5,113 nt of DNA. Origin: an uncultured Actinoplanes sp. (GTDB taxonomy: Bacteria > Actinomycetota > Actinomycetes > Mycobacteriales > Micromonosporaceae). This document shows positions 1 to 5,113 of the stretch, piece after piece. The notes below the pieces were generated by a model. It saw nothing but the letters and a program-made list of their open reading frames with translations. It had not been told where the DNA came from and did not search any database. Numbering within the stretch: position 1 is the first letter of the stretch; each line of letters starts with the position of its first letter. A program made the translations under genes and the position numbers. The stretch is taken from NCBI GenBank assembly GCA_934667465.1, contig CAKUMG010000528.1, positions 1-5,113 on the forward strand. The letters are read 5' to 3'.

Positions 1-54
1 CAGGGTGAAGGTGGATCCCTCCCCCGGCGTGCTGTGCAGCGTGAGGCTGCCCCC
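1..54 (-). other. Histidine-kinase HATPase-like C-terminal segment in frame with the oxidoreductase
   Basis: The frame here reads GGSLTLHSTPGEGSTFTL. This matches the closing motif of the HATPase_c domain of sensor histidine kinases (GG-x-L-x-x-x-S-x-P-G-x-G-S-T-F-T-L). In actinobacterial hybrid kinases it typically follows a helix such as 'RELAGLLGG'. The preceding RRLAGLLGG can be read either as the luciferase-family helix or as this kinase helix, so the junction probably falls within roughly positions 52-80. Only 18 residues are available because the window ends, and none of the upstream kinase boxes (N, G1) is present. The resemblance is seen directly; its origin is unknown. Confidence 0.55.
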
Positions 55-930
55 CAGCAGCCCGGCCAGGCGCCGCTCCACGACCTCGGGCGGGCCGGCG
101 ACCGTCGCGGCGGCGGCCTCGTCGAGGTGCTGCTGCTGGCGCGGGGTGCGGGCGGCGGCCCGGACGGCGGCCACCGGTCCCAGGGGCGGGAACTCGCCGG
201 TCGCCCGGCTGCGAGCCAACGCCCACGCCTCGGGCAGCGCCAGGTCGGCGGCCTCGGTGCCGGTGTCGGCGACCAGCACGTCCACGCCGATCGCCACCCA
301 CGGCTCCGCCTGCTGGGCGGAGGGCACGAAGGTACGCCGGTAGTCCTCCAGCGCCTGCTCCCCGCCCGCCCGCAGCAGCGGCCCGCCCACGATCACCGGC
401 AGGCCGAGCCGGGCGGCGATCCGGACCCCCGTCCCGGTCGCGAGCACGTACAGCGGGAGGGGGCCGTCCGGCCGCGGGTGCGCGGTGATCTCCGCCGCGC
501 CGGCGAGGTAGTCCCGCAGCTCGGCGAGATCGGCCGCGAAATCCCCGCCGGGCTCTCGCAGGGCCCGGCGCACCGGCGCGGTGAAGCCGGGCGAGCGGCC
601 CAGACCCAGGTCGACCCGGCCCGGGGCGAAGGCCGACAGCGTGGCGAACTGCTCCGCGACCACGAGCGGCTGGTGGTGCGGCAGCATCACCCCGGCCGAC
701 CCGAGCCGGATCGTGCTCGTGGCGCCGGCGACGGCGGTCAGCAGCACCGCCGGGGCGGCGCCCGCGATCCCGGGGACCCCGTGGTGCTCGGCCACCCAGA
801 ACCGGTGGTAGCCGAGCCGCTCGGCCCGCGCGGCGCGCGCGACGGTGCCCCGCAGCGTCTCGGCCGCGGTCTCGCCGGCCCGGGTGCGGGACCGGTCGAG
901 CAGCGAGAGTCGTACCCCGGTGTTGATCAC
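1..930 (-). CDS. Luciferase-like flavin-dependent oxidoreductase (LLM class), partial, with anomalous C-terminal end
   Basis: This frame gives 310 residues from a GTG at 930 with no stop before the window edge. It resembles the 'group 1' / MsnO8-type luciferase-like monooxygenases, TIM-barrel enzymes that use reduced flavin. Visible family signatures are RLSLLDRS (7-14), AERLGYHRFWVAEHHGVPGI (36-55), the strand/loop IRLGSAGVMLPHH (74-86), and QPLVVAEQFATL followed by PGRVDLGLGRSPG (87-115). VAGPPEVVERRLAGLL (277-292) fits the family's late 'GTPE-V---L--L' helix. The expected last barrel strand and helix (usually GADELMV...) do not follow. Residues 293-310 instead look like the end of a histidine-kinase ATPase domain. 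The GTG was chosen because homologues begin close to RLS; I see no convincing Shine-Dalgarno sequence before it. It lies 93 bases beyond mbtH, behind a hairpin terminator, so it may be transcribed separately. Oxidative tailoring of the peptide is possible but inferred from context only. Family assignment is firm; function and the 3' end are not. Confidence 0.85.
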   Translation of the reverse strand, partial: MINTGVRLSLLDRSRTRAGETAAETLRGTVARAARAERLGYHRFWVAEHHGVPGIAGAAPAVLLTAVAGATSTIRLGSAGVMLPHHQPLVVAEQFATLSAFAPGRVDLGLGRSPGFTAPVRRALREPGGDFAADLAELRDYLAGAAEITAHPRPDGPLPLYVLATGTGVRIAARLGLPVIVGGPLLRAGGEQALEDYRRTFVPSAQQAEPWVAIGVDVLVADTGTEAADLALPEAWALARSRATGEFPPLGPVAAVRAAARTPRQQQHLDEAAAATVAGPPEVVERRLAGLLGGSLTLHSTPGEGSTFTL

Positions 931-976
931 ACCAGGTCCAGCGCCCGCGACCAGTGGTCTTGTTCCCGGGCAAGGG

Positions 977-1009
977 GATGCCCCGCGGGATCGCGTCCCG
1001 CGGGGCATC
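977..1009 (-). terminator. Perfect 14-bp hairpin terminator after mbtH
   Basis: Two exactly complementary 14-base arms (977-990 and 996-1009, GATGCCCCGCGGGA and its reverse complement) flank a 5-base TCGCG loop. The hairpin starts 14 bases past the mbtH stop codon. No T-run follows on the minus strand, which is common for actinobacterial terminators. It probably ends the NRPS-exporter-mbtH transcript and separates it from the oxidoreductase gene. The hairpin is symmetrical, so orientation is inferred from its place just after a minus-strand gene. Confidence 0.8.
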
Positions 1010-1023
1010 GGCTGCCGGCGAGG

Positions 1024-1227
1024 CTACTGCGCGGCGGCGTCCATCTGCTCGCGCAGCGACTTCGGGCGCATGTCCGTCCAGACCTCGTCGACGTAGGCGG
1101 AGCACTCGTCGCGCGTGCCCTCCTTGCCGGCCCGGGTCCAGCCGGCCGGCACGTCGAGGCCCACCGGCCACAGCGAGTACTGCTCCTCGTCGTTGCGCAG
1201 CACCTCGTAGCGGTCGTTCTCGTCCAT
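1024..1227 (-). CDS. mbtH: MbtH-like protein, NRPS adenylation-domain partner
   Basis: This is a 67-residue protein with nearly the full MbtH consensus: NDEEQYSLWP (12-21), VPAGW (26-30), CSAYVDEVWTDMRPKSL (43-59). The three conserved tryptophans (20, 30 and 52) are present. Members of this family are small cytosolic proteins that bind NRPS adenylation domains and are often needed for their solubility or activity. The likely partner is the adenylation domain encoded upstream in the same operon. I chose the ATG at 1227 over an in-frame ATG at 1251. A strong GGAGGAG lies six bases before 1227, and homologues normally start close to the 'D-R-Y/F-x-V-L' segment. The upstream ATG would add MNRPEENT and overlap the exporter stop as ATGA. 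The gene ends with TAG 14 bases before a strong hairpin. Confidence 0.96.
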   Translation of the reverse strand: MDENDRYEVLRNDEEQYSLWPVGLDVPAGWTRAGKEGTRDECSAYVDEVWTDMRPKSLREQMDAAAQ

Positions 1228-1233
1228 GGTGTT

Positions 1234-1240
1234 CTCCTCC
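1234..1240 (-). promoter_or_regulatory. Strong ribosome binding site deciding the mbtH start
   Basis: On the minus strand the sequence reads GGAGGAG followed by six bases (AACACC) and the ATG at 1227. It is the best Shine-Dalgarno match in the window. It lies between the two possible mbtH start codons, so it supports the downstream one. It also lies just past the exporter stop codon, so terminating ribosomes could reinitiate here. Confidence 0.85.
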
Positions 1241-1247
1241 GGTCGGT

Positions 1248-2480
1248 TCATCTGGTGGTCCCGGGCGCCGGGACCGGCGTCCGGGGGAAGTCACGCAGCA
1301 CCCGGCTCGCCGTGACCGAGACGGTCACGACGGCGATGCCGGCCGCGCAGATCAGCACCGCGGCGGTGCCGGGCGCCGCCGCGGCGAGCAGGCCGCCCAG
1401 CACCGGGCCGGCGGCGCCCGCCGCCCCGGTCAGCAGGCTCAGCACCCCGCTGAGCCGGCCGCGCAGCTCGTCGGGGGTGCTGATCAGCTGCCGGGTCACG
1501 ATCGTGGTGTTCGCCGTCGGTGCCAGCAGGGCCATGCCGGCGAAGATGGCACCGATCAGGTAGCCGTCGCGGGCCAGCGCGGTGAGCGGGGTCAGCACCG
1601 CCAGCACCCAGAAGGTCGCGGCGATCGACACGTACGGGCCCAGCAGCCGCTGCAGCCACGGTGCGGCCAGGGCACCCGCGACACCGCCCACGCCGAGCAT
1701 GGCGGCCATGACCCCGATCTCCCCGGCCGGCACGCCCCGGCGCTGCGCCAGCACGATCACCACCAGGTAGAAGGCGCTGAAGAACAGGTTCAGCAGCGCG
1801 GCGTAGATCGTGGTGACCCGGATCATCCGCTGGCGCCAGGCCCAACGCAGCCCGGCCAGCATCTCCGGGACCAGCCGGCCAGCCGCGGCAGGCGGGCCGG
1901 GACGGGGCGGCACCCGCAGGAAGGCCAACGCCGCGAACGCCACGAGGTGGGTGAGCGCGTCCACCAGGAACGGCAGCACCCGCCCGGCCGCGAACAGGAA
2001 CCCGCCGGCGGCGGTGCCGGCCAGCTGCCCCAGGGAGGTCCGCGCGCCGTTCGCGGCCACCGCGCCGGCCAGCTGATCCTCGGGCACCAGCGCGGCCAGG
2101 GTGGCGTCCTCGGCCGGCTCGAACAGGGCCGTGCAGGTGCCCAGGACCGCGGCCACGACCACCATGTGCGCCACGGTGGCCGTACCCGTCAGCAGTGCCG
2201 TGACCAGGCTGCCGGCGGCCAGGAACTGCGCCGCCTCGCAGGACAGCAGGATCCGTTTGCGGTTCCACCGGTCCGCCAGCGCACCCGCCGGCAGCCCGGC
2301 AACCAGCTGCGCGGTGGCGATCGTGCCGAGCACCAGCCCGGACGCGGCCGTGGAGCCGGTGATCGCGAGGACCAGCAGCGGGAACGCGATGGTGGTCGCG
2401 TTGTGGCCGAACTCGGCGCACGCCTGGCTGGCCCAGAGCAGCCGGTAGCCGCGGTTGCGGCGCAGCGGGACGACGGTCAT
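1248..2480 (-). CDS. MFS transporter, probable export of the cluster's peptide product
   Basis: This complete 410-residue integral membrane protein has the length and helix pattern of a 12-segment major facilitator, similar to the EntS / MFS_3 group that exports siderophores and other small molecules. An N-terminal [12 protein letters not shown] segment (9-20) leads into the first membrane helix. The cytoplasmic loop motif [15 protein letters not shown] (66-79), follows helix 2. The family-typical stretches [14 protein letters not shown] (120-133) and [12 protein letters not shown] (169-180) are also present. Hydrophobic segments recur to about residue 392, and a short polar, proline-rich tail closes the protein. 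The ATG at 2480 overlaps the NRPS stop as ATGA and has a modest AAGGG five bases upstream inside the NRPS gene, which implies translational coupling. mbtH follows 20 bases after its stop. Export of the peptide, possibly with self-protection, is inferred from operon position; the substrate cannot be read from sequence. Confidence 0.93.
   Translation of the reverse strand: MTVVPLRRNRGYRLLWASQACAEFGHNATTIAFPLLVLAITGSTAASGLVLGTIATAQLVAGLPAGALADRWNRKRILLSCEAAQFLAAGSLVTALLTGTATVAHMVVVAAVLGTCTALFEPAEDATLAALVPEDQLAGAVAANGARTSLGQLAGTAAGGFLFAAGRVLPFLVDALTHLVAFAALAFLRVPPRPGPPAAAGRLVPEMLAGLRWAWRQRMIRVTTIYAALLNLFFSAFYLVVIVLAQRRGVPAGEIGVMAAMLGVGGVAGALAAPWLQRLLGPYVSIAATFWVLAVLTPLTALARDGYLIGAIFAGMALLAPTANTTIVTRQLISTPDELRGRLSGVLSLLTGAAGAAGPVLGGLLAAAAPGTAAVLICAAGIAVVTVSVTASRVLRDFPRTPVPAPGTTR
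2477..2480 (-). promoter_or_regulatory. ATGA stop/start overlap coupling NRPS and exporter translation
   Basis: The NRPS stop TGA (2479-2477) and the exporter ATG (2480-2478) share bases in a four-base ATGA. A weak AAGGG at 2486-2490, within NRPS coding sequence, serves the exporter start. This arrangement usually means that ribosomes finishing the first gene begin the second. Confidence 0.85.
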
Positions 2481-5113
2481 CGGCGCCCTTGCCGGCAGTC
2501 GGCGACGATGCCGCGCAGGGCCTCGGCGAACGCCCCGGCGACCGCGGTCACCCGGGCCTCGTCGTGCCGGCCGGGCGCGAAGTACCAGGAGAACTCGAGC
2601 TCCCCGCCGTGCACCGAGCCCACCACCTCGAGGGCATGGGGCCGGCGGTCGCGCGGGTCGTGGTCCTGGCCGGGTGCGGGGTGCGCGGCCAGGAAGAGCG
2701 TGGCGCCGGCCTCCTGCGGGCGCGCGTCCCACTGACCGAGGTAGTTGAACACGACCTCCGCCCCGGGCTGTTCCGACAACCGGCGCCGGATCTCGTCGTC
2801 GCCGAGCCAGCGCAGCGCCCCGTGACCGAAGCCGTTGCCGGGCACGGCACGCAACTGCTTGCGGATCGACTTGATCAGCGTCCGCCACTGCGGTTCCGGG
2901 CCGGCCGGCACGTCGAGGGCGACCGGATAGACGGTGGTGAACCAGCCGACCGTGCGGGACAGGTCCACGCCGTCGAGGACGTCCTCACGCCCGTGCCCCT
3001 CGAGCTGGACCCGCACCGGGACGCGGCCGGTGCCGTCGGACAGCGCCCAGGCGAGCGCGGCCAGCAGCACGTCGTTGATCCGGGTCCGGTAGACCCCGGG
3101 GGCGGCACGCAGCAGCGTCCCGGTGTCCGCGGCGTCCAGGGCGACGGAGACCGTGCGCAGCGGTGCGCCCGCCTGGTCCCCGGCCGGTTCCGGCTCGCCG
3201 GCCGGGCCGGCGGCGGCCCAGTAGTCCGCCTCGCCGTCCAGCGCGCCGGAGGCGACGTGACCGCTCAGGCGCGCGGCCCAGTCGCGTACCGACGTGGTCC
3301 TGGCGCCCAGGTCGACCGGGCCGCCGCCGGTCAGCTGCCGGTAGGCGGTATCCAGGTCGTCGAGCAGGATCCGCCACGACACCCCGTCGACGACCAGGTG
3401 GTGCGCCACCAGCAGCAGGTACGGGTTGCGGCCCGCGCCGCGGTCGAACAGCACCGCCCGCAGCAGCCCGCCGCGGCCCAGGTCGAACGACGCGTGCGCG
3501 TCCTCGGCCGCCTTCTCCAGCGCGGCCTGCTGCTGCGCGTCGTCGGTGGCGGGCAGCCGGTGCCGGCGCAGCACCGCCGTCGCCTGCGGCGGCGGGATCT
3601 CCTGCCGCCAGCCGTCGGGCCCCGGAGTGAAGACCGAGCGCAACGCGTCGTGCTGCACGACCAGGGCGGTGAGTGCCTCGCCCAGGGCGGCCTCGTCCAC
3701 ACCGGCCGGCAGCTCGACCATGACCGCCTGGTTGAAGTGGTGCGGGTTGGCGGTGTGGGTGTCGAAGAACCAGCGCTGGATCGGGGTGAGCGCCACCTCG
3801 CCGGTCACCGGGGCACGCCCGGCGTCGCCGGCGGTGACCACGGAGACCACCCCGGCGAGCGCGGCGACGTCCTGGTGGCGGAACAGGTCCTTGGTGGTCA
3901 GGTGCAGGCCGGCCTGCCGGGCCCGGGACACCACCTGGATGCTCAGGATCGAGTCGCCGCCGATGTCGAAGAAGTTGTCGTGCACGCCGACCCGGTCCAG
4001 GCCGAGCACGTCGGCCCAGATCCCGGCCAGCGCCTCCTCGAGCGGGGTGCGCGGGGCCACGTAGCCGGCCGCCGAGCCGCCCGCGGCGGGGTCCGGGGCG
4101 GGCAGGGCGCGCCGGTCCACCTTGCCGTTCGCCGTGACCGGCACCGCATCGAGCGGCACCACGACGGCCGGGATCAGGTAGTCCGGCAGGTTCCGGCCGA
4201 GCAGTTCGCGCAGCTGCGCGGTGTCCGGCGCGACGGTGCCCGGCTCCGGCACGACGTAGCCGACGAGACGCCGGACGCCCGGCTGGTCCTCGCGCGCGGC
4301 GGCCACGGCCCGGGCCACGCCGGGGCAGGCGGCCAGGGCGGCCTCCACCTCGCCGAGCTCGATCCGGAAGCCGCGGATCTTGACCTGGTCGTCGGCCCGG
4401 CCGAGGAACTCCAGCTGACCGGCGGCGGTCCACCGGGCCAGGTCACCGGTGCGGTACATGCGCTGCCCCGGCGTGCCGTGCGGGTCGGCGACGAAGCGCT
4501 GCGCGCTCAGCCCGGGGCGGTGCAGGTAGCCGCGGGCCAGCCCGGCACCGGCGACGTACAGCTCGCCGGCGGCACCGAGCGGCACCGGTTGCAGGTGCGC
4601 GTCGAGCACGTACACCCGGGTGTTCGGGATCGGGCGGCCGATGGCGGGCACGCCGCCCGGCACCAGCGGATTGCTCCAGCTGGTGACGACCGTGGACTCG
4701 GTCGGGCCGTACGCGTTGATCATGCGACGGCCCGGCGCCCAGCGCGCCACGAGGCCGGGCCCGCAGGCGTCACCGCCGACGATCAGCGTGGCGAAGTGCG
4801 GCAGCTCGACGTCGGGGACGGTGGCCAGCGCGGCGGGCGGGATCAGCGCGTGCGTGACCCGCTGCTCCCGCAGGATCTCGGCGAGCTGGTCACCGATCAG
4901 CGGGCCCGGCGGCGGCACCACCAGCGCGGCGCCCGCGGGCAGTGCCATGCACAGCTCGAGGACCGAGGCGTCGAAGCTGGGCGAGGCGAACTGCAGCACC
5001 CGGTCCCCCGGCGTGACGGCGAAGTGCTCGATCTCCGCGGCGGCGAAACTCGCGAGGCCGGCGTGGGTGACGGTGACGCCCTTGGGCCGGCCGGTCGAGC
5101 CGGAGGTGTAGAT
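2477..5113 (-). CDS. Nonribosomal peptide synthetase, C-terminal A-PCP-E part (5' end outside window)
   Basis: The frame is open from the window edge and ends at TGA, giving 878 residues of a larger protein. The adenylation domain (1 to about 340) begins at core A3, [12 protein letters not shown] (2-13). It continues with A4 FDAS (47-50), A5 NAYGPTE (133-139), A6 around GELYVAGAG (183-191), A7 YRTGDL (220-225), A8 [11 protein letters not shown] (238-248) and A10 NGKVDR with the catalytic-type Lys331. The carrier domain (about 355-425) has IGGDSI; Ser388 is the phosphopantetheine site. The final domain (about 436-878) is an epimerase: [17 protein letters not shown] (571-580), EGHGRE (705-710), GWFTTVYPV (723-731), NGFGHG (760-765) and FNYLGQW (789-795). 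The proposed catalytic His and Glu are both present. The module should activate one amino acid, load it as a thioester and set it to the D form. No thioesterase follows, so a partner synthetase must accept the product. A GTG at 4999 lies inside the A domain and is not the real start. Confidence 0.97.
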   Translation of the reverse strand: MYTSGSTGRPKGVTVTHAGLASFAAAEIEHFAVTPGDRVLQFASPSFDASVLELCMALPAGAALVVPPPGPLIGDQLAEILREQRVTHALIPPAALATVPDVELPHFATLIVGGDACGPGLVARWAPGRRMINAYGPTESTVVTSWSNPLVPGGVPAIGRPIPNTRVYVLDAHLQPVPLGAAGELYVAGAGLARGYLHRPGLSAQRFVADPHGTPGQRMYRTGDLARWTAAGQLEFLGRADDQVKIRGFRIELGEVEAALAACPGVARAVAAAREDQPGVRRLVGYVVPEPGTVAPDTAQLRELLGRNLPDYLIPAVVVPLDAVPVTANGKVDRRALPAPDPAAGGSAAGYVAPRTPLEEALAGIWADVLGLDRVGVHDNFFDIGGDSILSIQVVSRARQAGLHLTTKDLFRHQDVAALAGVVSVVTAGDAGRAPVTGEVALTPIQRWFFDTHTANPHHFNQAVMVELPAGVDEAALGEALTALVVQHDALRSVFTPGPDGWRQEIPPPQATAVLRRHRLPATDDAQQQAALEKAAEDAHASFDLGRGGLLRAVLFDRGAGRNPYLLLVAHHLVVDGVSWRILLDDLDTAYRQLTGGGPVDLGARTTSVRDWAARLSGHVASGALDGEADYWAAAGPAGEPEPAGDQAGAPLRTVSVALDAADTGTLLRAAPGVYRTRINDVLLAALAWALSDGTGRVPVRVQLEGHGREDVLDGVDLSRTVGWFTTVYPVALDVPAGPEPQWRTLIKSIRKQLRAVPGNGFGHGALRWLGDDEIRRRLSEQPGAEVVFNYLGQWDARPQEAGATLFLAAHPAPGQDHDPRDRRPHALEVVGSVHGGELEFSWYFAPGRHDEARVTAVAGAFAEALRGIVADCRQGRR

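Noticed and set aside
13..18. GGATCC (BamHI/Sau3AI) site near the window edge, as a cloning junction explaining the kinase-like end
   Set aside because: The kinase-like motif extends on both sides of the site (STPGE before, FTL after), so the join cannot be at this site. A chimera further inside, at about 52-80, remains possible.
940..980. Possible promoter for the oxidoreductase (TTGCCC-like -35 box)
   Set aside because: I find no matching -10 element at proper spacing, and the GC content makes chance partial matches likely.
931..1008. Longer start for the oxidoreductase (in-frame ATG at 1008)
   Set aside because: It would place 26 extra codons through both arms of the terminator hairpin, and the residues have no counterpart in LLM proteins.
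34..1563. Long plus-strand open frame of about 509 codons
   Set aside because: It runs antisense to the oxidoreductase, mbtH and exporter genes, which are supported by homology. Its translation is low-complexity Arg/Gly/Ala/Pro with no family motif, as expected of a high-GC shadow frame.
954..2735. Long plus-strand open frame of about 593 codons, rich in Gln, Arg and His
   Set aside because: It is antisense to the exporter and the end of the NRPS, and its composition reflects reverse-complemented hydrophobic codons. No domain or credible ribosome binding site is visible.
2481..2888. Longer start for the exporter (in-frame ATG at 2888)
   Set aside because: The added residues lie inside the NRPS epimerase coding region and are Arg/Gly/Pro-rich with no membrane character. 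The ATG at 2480 gives the normal MFS length and the ATGA overlap.
2480..3808. Last NRPS domain as an ordinary condensation domain
   Set aside because: The E-specific motifs [23 protein letters not shown] and FNYLGQW, together with the preceding GGDSI carrier, identify it as an epimerization domain.
2985..4433. Minus-strand Arg/Gly-rich open frame of 482 codons
   Set aside because: It is a frame-shifted reading of the NRPS. The true frame carries all adenylation, carrier and epimerase motifs without interruption.

Overview
The window is very GC-rich, with strong third-position GC bias, GTG starts and a T-less hairpin terminator. This suggests a high-GC actinomycete (Streptomyces- or Micromonosporaceae-like; genus not determinable from here). 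Every gene I can support lies on the minus strand, so the biological order runs from position 5113 down to 1. The window is part of a nonribosomal peptide biosynthetic cluster.

In transcription order: (1) positions 5113-2477 hold the C-terminal 878 residues of a nonribosomal peptide synthetase (NRPS). They encode most of an adenylation domain from core A3 onward, a carrier protein of the GGDSI type, and a terminal epimerization domain. (2) Positions 2480-1248 hold a complete MFS exporter whose ATG overlaps the NRPS stop codon (ATGA). (3) Positions 1227-1024 hold a 67-residue MbtH-like protein with a strong ribosome binding site just after the exporter stop. (4) Positions 977-1009 form a perfect 14-bp hairpin that probably ends this operon. 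(5) Positions 930 to beyond 1 hold a luciferase-like flavin-dependent oxidoreductase that runs off the window edge.

The first three genes form one tight, translationally coupled unit. MbtH supports adenylation, the NRPS module activates, tethers and epimerizes one residue, and the MFS protein probably exports the product. The NRPS has no thioesterase and nothing downstream here accepts its D-residue, so the assembly line must continue on another protein outside the window.

The most unusual signal is at the left edge. The last 17 or so readable residues of the oxidoreductase frame stop looking like a luciferase-family barrel. Instead they match the end of a histidine-kinase ATPase domain (GG-x-L ... 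STPGEGSTFTL). Either this is a real gene fusion or recombination junction, or the assembly is chimeric there. I see no RNA genes, insertion sequences, CRISPR arrays or long repeats. There is no gene-free stretch longer than about 100 bases.
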